Source: Macrothele yani (lineage: Eukaryota; Arthropoda; Arachnida; Araneae; Macrothelidae). Taken from it: 64,000 nucleotides of DNA. The stretch spans positions 116,063,072 through 116,127,071 of the forward strand of contig CM076999.1 in the NCBI GenBank assembly GCA_039090855.1, read 5' to 3'. This document shows positions 44,163 through 54,744 of the stretch, one piece after another. A program made the position numbers and the translations under genes. The notes under the pieces are model-generated. The model worked only from the letters and a program-made list of their open reading frames with translations, had not been told where the DNA came from and did not search any database. How positions within the stretch are numbered: position 1 is the stretch's first letter; each line of letters starts with the position of its first letter.

Positions 44163-44965
44163 ATCTAACCCACCTTCGTTTTGCTGATGACATAGTCATT
44201 TTTGCAACTACCCCGTCAGAGCTACAGAGTATGATCCAGGAACTTGCTGACAAGAGTAAAGAAGTGGGATTAAAAATGAACTTTCAGAAGACAAAAGTGA
44301 TGTACAATGCTTTTACAAGAACTGAAGATTTATCGATTGATGGAGAAAAGCTGGAGATAACAGACACGTACGTTTATCTTGGACAGCAGATATCAAGTGA
44401 GGGTCACATTGGTGAAGAAATTAATCGGCGTACAAAACTTGCCTGGAAAGTTTTTGGAAGAAACAGCATAATTTTCAAGAGCAATATGCCATTATGTCTT
44501 AAAAGAAAAGTGTTTGATCAATGCATCCTTCCTAGTGCTTACGTATGGTGCAGAGACGTGGACCTTAACTAAAAGAGACATACAAAGGCTGCAGACAACA
44601 CAAAGCAGCATGGAGAGGTGCATGCTTGGTGTAACCAGGAGAGATAAGAAGAGGAACACGTGGATCCGAAAAATGACAAGAGTGGAGGACATCATGATCA
44701 GAGTTAAATCCCTGAAATGGCAATGGGCTGGACATACTGCCAGAAGAACATACCATCGATGGACAGCCGAAATTTTAGATTGGATTCCAAGGGACAGGAA
44801 AAGACCCAGAAGAAGACCACATGGAAGATGGGTGGTTGAAATTCGAAAGTATGCGGGAGTGACATGGAAGAGACTGGCACAAGACAGACCGTTGTGGAGG
44901 AAACTTGGGGAGACCTTCGTCCAGCAGTGGATTGATAATGGTTGACAATGATGATGATGATGATG
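44163..44965 (+). pseudogene. LINE-B (second RTE-like family), RT C-terminal fragment
   Basis: Starts HLRFADDIVIFATTPSELQS (the F/YADD active site), then VGLKMNFQKTKVMYNAFTR, YVYLGQQISSEGHIGEEINR; a frameshift near 44536; LTYGAETWTLTKRDIQRLQT, KWQWAGHTARRTYHRWT, RPRRRPHGRWVVEIRKYAGV and ends FVQQWIDNG-stop near 44945, followed by a GAT repeat tail to about 44967. This pattern is that of endonuclease-RT proteins of RTE elements of Lepidoptera and other insects. Different in sequence from LINE-A. 5'-truncated. Confidence 0.88.
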
Positions 44966-45277
44966 ATATAAATATAGTAGTTAAAAATATATATATATAT
45001 ATATAGCAAATGGAAAACTTGCCCCTCTAAGGTTCCATTCCCCCCCCCAAAAAAAAGTCCTGAAAGACACACTGGTTCTCGTTATTATCATTATTATTAA
45101 TTTTTTTCTCCAAACACGCAGCGCACTTCGAGTGGAGCGCGACTTCAAAATATTCTTAACATACACGAAAGAGCTAAAATATTGTGACCACCTAATACTT
45201 CACGTTCCATTCCATTTTATTTCATTTCATTGATTATTTCTGCTGCTACAGATACATGATTTATTGTTGCATCTATA

Positions 45278-46324
45278 CAGGGTGCCCACTAAAGTCCTTT
45301 CTCAGCCCCGTAACTTGCGAACGCCTACGGCTATAGCCATAAAAACGGTGTCTAGGTATAGTAAAGTGGCTATGCGCTATTCGATGAGACCGCTTACAGC
45401 GCCTCCTAGCGGCAAAGTCAGGAGTTAGCATGCCGATCTCGAAAACTATACGAGATACGGGAAAATAATCAATTACAAAGTTGTACAGCAGCATCGATTT
45501 AGTACGAAAAGACATCTTGCGCACATGAATGTTAAGAATAGAAAGCGTACAACGCTCGTTTGTTTGTTCGCGATGTCGAACACTGTTACGTTACGAAACG
45601 CGTCAAAAAGGAGATAATATCGCCTTCCGCAAAGCACTAGACCGATTCAACTGCGGAATGTTTGGTTCCAACATGACGGTTCTCCTCCGCTCCAGCCAGG
45701 AAACGTAAGAAGGTACCTGGTCGAGACATTCGAGCAACAAATCATCGGCTATGGTGGTTGCGTAGAGTGGCCTGCACGCTCACCGGATCTCACCTCATTA
45801 GACTTTTTCCTGTGGGGCTTCCTCAAACAGTAGGTGTATCAGACCCCTCCGACAACGTTGCAGGACCTCCGACGCCGTATAACTGATGCTTGTTCCAGCG
45901 TGTCACCTGACATGCTGCAAAATGTGCAGCGTGAGATTCAATCTAGAGTCCAAATGCGTATTGTGGCTGACGGAGAGCACATTGAGCATCGACGGCAAAT
46001 GTGCCTACTGACAACTAATTGCTCCTTTCTGAAGCGTTTCGTGACGTTACAGTGTTCGACATCGCAAACAAACAAACGAGCGTTGTACGCAAGGTGTCTT
46101 TTCGTACTAAATCGATGCTGCTCTACAACTTTGTAACTGACTATTTTCCCGTATCTAGTATAGTTTTCGAGATCGGCACGCTAACTCCTGACTTTGCTGT
46201 TAGGAGGCGCTGTAAGCGGTCTCATCGAATAGCCACTTTACTATACCTAGACACAGTTTTTATGGCTATAGCTGTCGGCGTTCGAAATTTACGGGGCTGA
46301 GAAAGGACTTTACTGGGTACTCTG
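45278..46324 (+). mobile_element. DUF4817-type element D, deletion derivative (long TIRs)
   Basis: Long inverted repeats: about 45278-45617 against 46020-46324, outer end CAGGGTGCCCACTAAAGTCC / reverse CAGAGTACCCAGTAAAGTCC, with TA on both sides. Between them only the C-terminal transposase survives (about 45651-46000): FGSNMTV.., YLVETFEQQIIGYGGCVEWP, ARSPDLTSLDFFLWGFLKQ-stop, TPPTTLQDLRRRITDACSSV, ADGEHIEHRR. Compared with copy D2 (57512-59542) the 5' half of the gene is deleted between positions equal to about 57863 and 58848 there. Confidence 0.9.
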
Positions 46325-46329
46325 TATAT

Positions 46330-46535
46330 TAATTCTATAAGGTTTTCTACTGTGAGTCCTATTTTGAGAGAACGACTGAATGTAAAGATATGGTTGAGGT
46401 ATCAAAATAAAGGTCTTACCATGTAGATATGCCAATCGAAGAGAAAAATGAGATTGGGGCAAAGGTTCGGGCGTGGCGGGGTGGCAAAGTTCCCATGTAA
46501 AGTCTATGGGAGAAGCGTGCGGCTGACTTGCGCTG
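46330..46535. repeat. Dispersed repeat Z, copy 1
   Basis: About 205 bp shared with 48045-48245 in the same orientation: GAGAGAACG, GGTTGAGGTATCAAAATAAA, GGTCTTACCATGTAGAT, GATTGGGGCAA, GGCAAAGTTCC. Lies between element D and a Tc1 element. Confidence 0.85.
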
Positions 46536-46708
46536 TTGAAGGAGAAAACATGGAGGGACTGAGATAGTCCAAAGTCCGAAGTCTTCTCTTTTCTGAGCGA
46601 ACCGTTGTGCAAAGCAAAGCTAGTAGGCATTCGTATCAGTTTTTCTCATCGGAACAGCGAACACTCTAGAACACCTGATTGCGTTATGCCGTTGGACTGT
46701 GTGATGTA

Positions 46709-47895
46709 CACTGAAGAGCAATTGAATTAGAGATACCTGTCTAGTAACGTGTAGCACCACCTTTCGCCCTGATGACGGCGGCGATTCGTCTCGGTATGGA
46801 CTCGACAAGACACCGGAAGCGTTGGGAAGCCATACGGATCCACGACCCCTGAACAATCTCCCACAGTTCACGAAGATTTGATGGAGGAGGGTCAGAGCCT
46901 CGAACATCTCTCTCGATGGCATCCACGTGTGCTCGATGGGATTGAGGTCAGGTGACCTAGCTGGCCAAGGAAGCGCGGTCACGTCGGTGGAGTGTTCATC
47001 CAACCATTCGGATACAATTCGGGAGCTGCATTGTCTTGTTGCAGGATGAGGTCCCCAGTGTGATGTTGAAGACGCACAAACGGGTGCAAATGGTCGTCCA
47101 GGATATACTGGTAACGTTGACCTGTGAGGGACGATGTCACACTTACCAGGGGTCTTATTTCAGTCCATGTAAACAGTCTCCAGACGAGAATGCCACCTCC
47201 ACCAGCTTGAAGAGTACCCTGTTGGCAAGAAGGATCCATCGCTTCATGTGATTTGCGCCGTACTCGTATCCTGCCATCCGCATGCACCAACGTGAATCTG
47301 GACTCATCAGTCCAGGCAACATTTTCCTACATTACTATGGTCCAGTGGCGATGTTCCCGCGCACATGCTAATCTTTGCACCCTGTGATGTGCGGTCAGCA
47401 GCGGTATCCTCGTGGGACGATGGCTTCTGTACCCCATAGCGAGGAGATGCTTCTGGATGGTGTGGCTGCTTACACGTTTTTGTGCACCAACGTTAAATTG
47501 CCGAGTGATTTCTTGCACTGTGGTCCGTCTATCCGCTGTTACAATGCGAGCTAGCCGACGATGACCCCGCTCAAACCACACGCTGTTGTCCCTTGCAAGG
47601 ATGGTTTTACCGGATTCGATGTACTCACGGTGCACCCGTGACACAGTGGCTCGTGAAAATCCCAGTGCCTGCACGACTTCCGAGATGGAGTGAGCCATTC
47701 GTCGGGCCCCGACAATTTGCCCACGATGAAATGCGCTTAGATCCTTCGTTTTACCCATACCGCGTCGGACTCTTACTGATTCCCGTCGCATCACTCCTTA
47801 TACTGTCGGATCGCTGCATACGTCATGTCGTTTCCGTTTACAGGGCCATATTTGCATAACGCCAGGTCTCTCTCTAATTCAATTGCTCTTCAGTG
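46709..47895 (-). mobile_element. Tc1-like element C
   Basis: 1187 bp with inverted ends of about 28 bp (CACTGAAGAGCAATTGAATT then AGAGA) and TA at both flanks (46707-46708, 47896-47897). Confidence 0.93.
46741..47758 (-). pseudogene. Tc1 transposase (element C), frameshifted
   Basis: MGKTKDLSAFHRGQIVGARR from 47758; first HTH with SISEVVQALGFSRATVSRVH; second with VSSHTIQKHLLAMGYRSHRP; open to about 47327 (stop in HWTIVM-stop). Then KVHADGRIRVRRKSHEAMD (after the first Asp region), QAGGGGILVWRLFTWTEIRP, DLILQQDNAAPELYPNGW (second Asp), [16 protein letters not shown] (catalytic Glu), LRELWEIVQGSWIRMASQRF and CLVESIPRRIAAVIRAKGGA then TRY-stop at 46741. At least three frameshifts. Confidence 0.9.
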
Positions 47896-48044
47896 TATAT
47901 ATACAATTTACTATTCATTCGATCCAATTTATTCTCGTAGGTATGACGTTTCCCATTATTTAAAGATGTAAATAAACATTCCGTTGACCATTGTTAGTGA
48001 GCATATTTAGAATGTACATATTGAGCTGCGCCATCTGTATATTC

Positions 48045-48245
48045 ATCTATAAGGTTTGTTACTGTGAGACCTATTTTGAGAGAACGGCCGGACGTAAAAA
48101 TATAGTTGAGGTATCAAAATAAAGGTCTTACCATGTAGATGTGCCAGTCAAAGAGAAAAATGGGATTGGGGCAACGGTACTGGCGTGGCGTGGCGGGGCG
48201 GCAAAGTTCCGATGTGAAATCTATGGGAAAAGCGTGTGGTTCTTA
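48045..48245. repeat. Dispersed repeat Z, copy 2
   Basis: Direct repeat of 46330-46535, about 90% similar by eye, with a GGCGTGGCGTGGCGGGGCGG expansion relative to copy 1. The two copies bracket Tc1 element C, about 1.7 kb apart. Confidence 0.85.
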
Positions 48246-48649
48246 TCGACATCAGGCGCTCAGTTCAGTGTCAGACTTGGTGTGTGCATGGTGTTCTATG
48301 ATTGATCCTAAAGTAAGTAAATGCTTTATTGCCTACTTACCCTTAAAAGAATGTCTGTCCCGCAGAAAAAAAAAAAAAAAAAAAAAAAAGAAAGAAAACG
48401 TTCCTTACTGGAAGGTGTGAGCGATCAATGGGTCGCAACTATATACATGTCTCAAAGAAGAGATAATGAAGAGTATTCGCAACGCGAATCTCATTCCAAC
48501 AACATTTACAAACACACTTGTGACTGAAGATGAGCGAAACAGTGCGCTATCCAGTTGGATTTTTGCACACGATCGACATGAGTGGATTTCCGCCTCACAT
48601 TCTACGACTGAAAAATGGTGCAGTCGTGATGCTCATCACGAACCTGGCA
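48246..48649. other. No gene recognised
   Basis: Contains an A-run at about 48365-48389. Frames at 48321-48527 and 48466-48792 lack recognised domains. Confidence 0.5.
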
Positions 48650-48842
48650 GACCCGGTGGCGCAGCGGTAAAGCTGGCTTATGACGATTCGTTCGTGAAGG
48701 GTCTGGGTTCGAATCCCGGTGAGACATGGATGTTGTGTTTGTCTCACGGCACTGGCTCTCTCCCTTCCCTGGAACCAGTGACCCTAAATTAGGGACGGGC
48801 GACTGCTTATAGCCCATTGAGTTGCTCACGGTGGTCGTTAAG
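48650..48842 (+). mobile_element. SINE family S5, complete copy
   Basis: Best copy: GACCCGGTGGCGCAGCGGTA (A box), GTCTGGGTTCGAATCCCGGT (B box), CATGGATGTTGTGTTTGTCT, CCCTAAATTAGGGACGGGCG, GCTCACGGTGGTCGTTAA, then a short A-rich tail. Pol III promoter boxes look intact. Confidence 0.88.
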
Positions 48843-49017
48843 TCAAAAAAAATCACGAACCTGGACTGTTGTCTTTACTGAAGTGGTTGAATGAATTTCT
48901 CAATCAGATAAAGTTTACATTTGTTGTTTATATGAAACAATTTTTCAAAAAAAAAAAAAAAACTGTCGATTCCGACGGGTTTCGTCTAGTTTAGCTTGAT
49001 TTATCGACTAGATACAT

Positions 49018-49863
49018 CAGGGTTCCCACTCAAAAGCAATAAAAAATTCCCTGACTTTTCCAGGTTTTTCAGGTGGTTTTTAAAGTTTTCCACAGTGACA
49101 TGTTGCAAAGAATTGTTACATTTCATTCTATTCCATTCCATTCATTTTTCTCACCAAAGCACACACTTGTAAATTCTTTAAGTAATTTGTCTTTATAAAT
49201 TTTTCTGCTTTTCATTAATAACAACTAACTGCACATTATTTTCTGTACCAAAGTTGCATGAACTTTTGTGAATACTACCCACATGGAATTTGTAAATGCA
49301 TTCCCATAGGAAACAGGTCATAAGAAAAAAATCTGTCAGTTGAATAGTTTCAGTTTTTCTATAACACAATGCAGCTAAGCTTAATGACGGAATGCCTCTA
49401 TTCAAAGAAACAAGTTTCAAGAGAGCCAACAGACAAAGGACTTTGATCCACCATTTGGTTGGGTTGGTTCTCTTGTGAAGTGTTTCTTCAAGCAGAAGAT
49501 ATTGTGCCTAATTGTTCTATGTTATAACTGCCTGCAGAAATTGAACAAAAGCTTAATAACTGGCAATTTTAAAAATTCAATTTTGGATCTTTTTTTAGAG
49601 AATAAAGGAAATACTTAATATAACTGAAAGTAAGATCTACCAAATTCTACGCAGGCAGTAATTGCAAGCAAAAGTTTGAAATCTTGAAAAAATAAGTTTT
49701 TTTTTTTTGGCAAAATAAAGTATCCATTGAATTTTACAAAAAAAAAAAAAAAAAAGGTAATTTTCCCTGACTTTTACAAAAAAAGGGTAACTTTCATTGA
49801 TTCTTGGAACCATTTTCAAATTCCCTGAGAATTCCAGGTTTTCCATGTTGAGTGGGAACCCTG
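49018..49863. mobile_element. Inverted-repeat element R1, copy 2 (5-bp TSD)
   Basis: 846 bp, ends CAGGGTTCCCACTCAA in inverted orientation, TACAT duplicated at 49013-49017 and 49864-49868. No coding. Gives the uninterrupted form of the R1 copy that holds the LINE at 27841-30950. Confidence 0.92.
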
Positions 49864-50454
49864 TACATCTGCATGAAAATGAAGCAACAATACAAATCTA
49901 GTATTACAAGTCTTTGTTCCCCACCACTGCTTTGTAAGCTGATCAATAATAATAAATGCCGCAAGACCTTATTCCGGAACCCTATGAAAACCAGAACGCC
50001 ATTATAAGCTGATACTGTAAAGCGTTTTCTGGCGGCATTTGACACAGATTCGGAGCTGTCCCGATAGGCAAGAGCGCCCACATATCACTAAGCGAATTAT
50101 CAAAGGGCGCCGCCGCCGGAAACGGACTCTGGATTCTCCATAGAAAGAGGGCGTAAAATCGCGGAGGTCTCACAAACAATTCCACGATTCACGCAACACC
50201 CATGCCCCCCACCGCTCCCCATCATAGGAGTCATCTACGAAAGAGCAGGCATTTAGTAGCGTAGGCACGGTATCTTTGTTACCCCCTCCCCCCCCCCTTT
50301 CTCATCCATCCACACACACACCTCTCCCGACACTTTCCGCGAGTCTTTCGAATTTACAACAGCAATCAGCGATTGACTTCCACTCATATCTATTCTTATG
50401 ACTACGTGGACACGTGATCAATCGAATTTGCGACACAAGTTGGTTAATTAATAT
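49864..50454. other. No gene recognised
   Basis: Moderately GC-rich with a C-run near 50284-50297. The minus frame at 49982-50185 has no recognised domain. It could be single-copy; no splice-site-bounded exon is convincing. Confidence 0.45.
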
Positions 50455-51171
50455 CAGTGATGCAGTTCTAAAAAAAAAGTGCCTTAGCGGTGAACGGGAT
50501 AGGTGAAACAAACCCAGAAGGAAAGACCTTAAAATTTGCAAAATCAATTTAGAAATTGCTTTGTTGTTTTCATCATTTAGTACTTTTATTAAAGGTTTAT
50601 TATAATTATTTTTTCAACTTTTATTAAAATTACTTAATTGGAGCAATTTAAAATAAAGATAAAAGCTATGTGGGAGTCAGATTGTAAGAATGTTTTCTCT
50701 TTAGAAACTGTTCTACCGTTCTGTATCGTTCCAAATATTCAGCATGAATAATGTGCCAGTCACACTAAATAAACTTAGATGATGCTTTTGTTAAGGTTAT
50801 GGGGTAGGAGTAGCAGATATCTTTCGTGTCGATTTCTGTTTCTTTCCGGGTATTATGACCACCGCGGCCGTTTAGTGTCATAGTCGCCGAACCCTGATTT
50901 GAAGCTGTTGGTTCCTAGAATGGCCAGAAGCCATTGCCTCTGACCATTCGGACCTTCGGAGCGTCCTTTTGTGCTACACATTATGAATCATACAATGGAC
51001 TCAGGGGATTACTTTTGTTGGAGTTGGTGGCAAGTTTAGCTAAAACGCCCTTCTCAAAAATGCAGCACTTGTCACCTTTGAAAAGGGGAGGGCGGGGGGT
51101 AACGATCACTATGAGGAACTTTAAGGGATATAAGCTGTCGTTCATTCTAATTTAGGGTCAGAGCCGCGGAT

Positions 51172-51300
51172 GGCTTAGTGGTTAGCAGTTCAAACTATCG
51201 ATGCAAGGTCCTCAGGTTCGAACCTGGGCAGATCTTTCAGAGATGGTGTGATTTGCTAACAATCGCTGAATATCCGCCGTGCATCGGACGAGCACGTTAA
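51172..51300 (+). mobile_element. tRNA-derived SINE (S6)
   Basis: Head GCCGCGGATGGCTTAGTGGT (A box) and CTCAGGTTCGAACCTGGGCA (B box with a 4-bp T-stem), followed by an unrelated body to about 51560 containing GGCCCCCAGGCTGGACCC and GGTGGCGCCATCTGC. The 3' limit is uncertain. Confidence 0.7.
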
Positions 51301-51584
51301 GTGACGGCCCCCAGGCTGGACCCACTGGTTAAATGGGTATCCTTTCCTATGTCCCCCCTGAAATTCTCTCACCCCTCTATGTGCAATATCGTACTTGTAC
51401 GGTGGCGCCATCTGCTGAACTCTAATCTCACTACAAACTGTTCTGTCAAAGTCGCTAGACTTGCTCTCATTCCTTCCGTTTCTGTGTCCTGCCCAAAAGG
51501 CGATCTCGCTATAGGTGGCTGGGACCTAAACTCTACTCACTGTGGACGGAAGTCCTACAAGAAAATGGCAAATACTGTAATTTA

Positions 51585-51692
51585 GGGTCACTGGCTCTAA
51601 GACAAGCATACTACGTATGCCTTGACTGGGACTCGAACCCAGGCCCACCCAGACGAACGGTGAGCTGCCTACTACACCATAGCGGGCACCTG
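51585..51692 (-). mobile_element. tRNA-derived SINE head (S7, S5-related)
   Basis: In minus sense: GGTGCCCGCTATGGTGTAGT (A box), GGCCTGGGTTCGAGTCCCAG (B box), then CAGTGACCCTAAATTA, which is shared with the S5 body. Faces the S6 copy. Confidence 0.7.
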
Positions 51693-52190
51693 GTCTATAA
51701 GGATAATCACGCCCTACTGCCTGACAGTTTTTTCACCTTTGAAAAGGGGAGGGCGGGGGGTCTTTGCAATACGAACGTTCCGTTAAGGTACGATATAAAT
51801 CAGTGTTCTTTTTACATGATCATCTAAAAAAAAATTATTTACCCTGCTTTTCTTCTCAACTAACCACGAAAACTGCCTTAGCGCGGCTTAGCGGCGTTAA
51901 GGCCCTTCTACATCACTGATTAATATTAAGCCTATTTTTCTTGTTTTGTTTAGGGGCTACCACCCCCCATGACTGTTTGCTGGCTATATTATGTTATAAG
52001 CTTGATTCGCGAGCACTTAGTTCTGGACCCCCCCCCCCCACACACACACACAAACATACAAAACTTCGGGTCTCTTTGTAGTGAATGGCTGCTGCAACGA
52101 AAGAATTTTTTCTTTACTTCGTCTTTCATGCTTCTCGATATATTCGTACAGGGGTTGGACAAAATAATGTGAACACCAGGGAAATATGCA

Positions 52191-53018
52191 TACCTGCCAA
52201 CATTGGTCAGTAGTAACTCAGGACTAGTATTATTGCGCTGCGCGGCATACTTAGACGCAGGAGAGTGGGAACATCGCGGGAGAAGGGGCGGGGGGGGGGG
52301 GGCAATAACGGGAGAAATCTTTGCTTCGCCCACCTTGAGGTTTTGGAATTTCCCCCCTATTTTCAAGCTGAAATACAAATACTTATACAGTAAAATGTTA
52401 TTTAACAATAACACTGGACAGAGGTAACATCTCGAGAAGAAAAAAAAAAAAATTACGATTCCGGAAAAAATCGGGACACCGTCGACCTTCTGTTTTCGTA
52501 AAGATGGAATTCTGTCCTCCACCCCCCTCCCAATTTCTGTTCACTTGGGCGTCGATCGCGTGAATAACCAAATTAATAATCGTTTTCGCAAATTACTGCC
52601 TACAGTTCCAAGCTGAAATAGAAACATTTATACAATAAAATGATATTTAACAAGAATACTGGACACAAAGACAACATAGGGAGAGAAAAAAATTACGATT
52701 ACAGCAACTATATTTTCACTCGGTTTAACTACCGTTTTCGCGAAAGTTTTGAAATACCGTCCGCAAACGGACCCCACCCACTAAAAAAGTATCTTTAGTT
52801 TTGCATCGATCTTGAGAATGATCTAAATGATGACTAAACAAAAAAAAAAAAAAAAAAAAAAAAAAAACAACAACAAAAAAACGGAATTCCGCGAATCCGC
52901 TCTTATCTCATACATATCATAAAATAATAGTAAAAATATTTTTTTTTATAAAAATGAAAATTCGAAGAAACCGTCGTTTTGACCGTGAGTTCCGTAGTCA
53001 GTAGAAACTAGTTGGCAG
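52191..53018 (+). mobile_element. Family X, compact copy with paired ends
   Basis: Left end TACCTGCCAACATTGG and right end, reverse-complemented, TACCTGCCAACTAGTT; the TAGTAACTC/TGACTACGGAACTC parts also pair. The interior is the X right module (ACGGGAGAAATCTTTGCTTC, TTTCAAGCTGAAATACAAAT, GTTTTGCATCGATCTTGAGA, GGAATTCCGCGAATCCGC). About 830 bp. Inserted in a Tc1 relic. Confidence 0.65.
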
Positions 53019-53100
53019 GTATAAATATGTGATGTCTTTATTAATAAGGTGTTGGACTACCATTTGCTTTTAATACAATTGCCAACCTCCTTGGAATATA

Positions 53101-54576
53101 CCGGGTGCGCCATATAAAAGAGGCAGGAGTTGTTAGGCGGGTTTCCAGTTAAAACCGCTTTGTTCCACTTCTAACCGGTTTCTGCGTGTACAGCTGCAAA
53201 GGAATTCCCCGGAGTGGTTAGTCACAGCCGGTTAGAAGTGGAAGCCAGCCGGTTAGAGTGGTTAGTCAGAGCAGTGTAGGTACGCGGTCATAAGTGTAAG
53301 TGAATAAAGAACAAAGGCAACGGAAATGGTTTTAAGTACGGAACAGCGGATTTTTATTGTGGAACAATATTTCAGAAATAACTCATACAAGGTTTTAAAT
53401 GAGTTCTTTACAGAAAAATTTCCACATTGTGCTGCACTGGCGAAATCAGTGGTACAGAAGTAAATGCGGAAATTTCGTGAAACCGGCACGGTGTGCAACA
53501 GGAAAAGAAACAAACCCAAGACAATTCGTACTGAAGACAATATCAAGGATGTGTGCACAATGATGCTACAAATCCTTCGGAAGTCGATTCGCCGATTATC
53601 GTCTGCACTGGCGAAATCAGTGGTACAGAAGTAAATGCGGAAATTTCGTGAAACCGGCACGGTGTGCAACAGGAAAAGAAACAAACCCAAGACAATTCGT
53701 ACTGAAGACAATATCAAGGATGTGTGCACAATGATGCTACAAATCCTTCGGAAGTCGATTCGCCGATTATCGTCTGCAATGGGAATATCTGCCACGTCAT
53801 GCCGACGCATACTTAAGGTGGATTTGCATTTTCGGCCGTACAAAGTTATGGCGCTCCAAGAACTTAAAACTCCTGTTTATGGAAAACGGATGCAATATGT
53901 CCCGCTATGTCAATGCGCAAAACATCAGGATTTTGGACCGACACGAATCCCAGACGGGCATGGAGACTCCTCTGTACGAACAAAAGATAGGCGTTTGGTG
54001 TGCTGTGTCTGCGAAGAGGAGAGTCGACACATTCTTCTTCACTGACACCATCAACTCGGAGCGCTATGTTCAGCAACTGTTCAACCCATTTGTTGCCGCA
54101 CTTACAGGAGAAGAGCGAACATATGCTTTCTTTCAGCAGGATGGTGCAACGGCCGGAACATACTGCGCGGAACAGTCTATGTGCTGTTCATGAAGTGTTT
54201 GGGGAGGACAGAACTGTATCGAAGGGACTATGGCCACTCAGATCACCCGATCTCTCCACCTGTGATTTTATCTGTGGGTAGCAGTGAAAGGGAAAGTGTA
54301 CGAAACTAATCCGCACACCCTTGACGAATTAAAAGTGAACATTACAGATGTCATAGCCCAGATTACTTCCGACGAGTTGCGGCGCGTTACGAACAACATG
54401 CTCCGTCGTGTGCAGCTGCGTCTTGATGTCGGAGGACAGCACTTTGAGCAATTGTTGTAAACGCAGGTAAATTACTCCTGTTTCATGTCATTTCAACTAT
54501 TCTTTACGATGTATAGTAACATTGCCTGACTGTTGTCGTTCATTATACTCGGGCCTCTTTTATATGGCAAAACCTG
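53101..54576 (+). mobile_element. DUF4817-type element E
   Basis: Inverted ends of about 25 bp with shared core GCCATATAAAAGAGGC (left 53110-53125; reverse-complement right), TA at both flanks (53099-53100, 54577-54578). 1476 bp. The 5' leader repeats CCGGTTAGAAGTGG-type motifs. Confidence 0.88.
53326..54460 (+). pseudogene. DUF4817/mariner-like transposase with in-frame 171-bp duplication
   Basis: MVLSTEQRIFIVEQYFRNNS starts the DUF4817-type HTH; then KFPHCAALAKSVVQK-stop. A 171-bp block (57 codons, starting CTGCACTGGCGAAATCAGTG at 53432 and 53603) is tandemly duplicated, including the stop and MRKFRETGTVCNRKRNKPKT. Later: RKSIRRLSSAMGISATSCRR, QTGMETPLYEQKIGVWCAVS, TYAFFQQDGATA (second Asp), LWPLRSPDLSTCDF (third Asp), NPHTLDELKVNITDVIAQIT, LDVGGQHFEQLL-stop. 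Several frameshifts. Spacing between the last two acidic residues is about 39, counted across a frameshift. Confidence 0.88.
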
Positions 54577-54744
54577 TATTTATGCAGCTCCTGAATACTC
54601 TCCAGTGGAATGCTGTACGACAGGCACAACGAATATGCCTCACCGGTTTCGAAAAGGGGCCCATCTCGGATGAATTGTTAGAAGACAGTGCTTCGTCGCC
54701 ACAGTTGGCTGCGTGAAAATTAGGAACTGTCATATATATATATA

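Larger units (their letters stand above)
50455..51918. mobile_element. Non-autonomous hAT-like element with 8-bp TSD
   Basis: Ends CAGTGATGCAG (left) and, reverse-complemented, CAGTGATGTAGAAGG (right) flanked by a perfect 8-bp duplication ATTAATAT (50447-50454 and 51919-51926). Subterminal GCCTTAGCG motifs are inverted. 1464 bp, no transposase; holds SINE-like segments at 51172 and 51585. Confidence 0.88.
52150..54655 (-). pseudogene. Tc1 relic split by two insertions
   Basis: 52150-52190 holds a Tc1-type end (ACAGGGGTTGGACAAAATAA). 53019-53100 encodes, on the minus strand, IPRRLAIVLKANGSPTPY-stop, the Tc1 C-terminus. After 54578 the minus strand continues IPLESIQELHKY, directly upstream of it. 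The two gaps are a family X element (52191-53018) and element E (53101-54576). Only the last ~35 codons are clear. Confidence 0.65.

Noticed and set aside
53262..53843. 193-codon minus-strand frame with an internal repeat
   Set aside because: Antisense to the DUF4817 transposase; its repeat is the 171-bp duplication of the sense gene.
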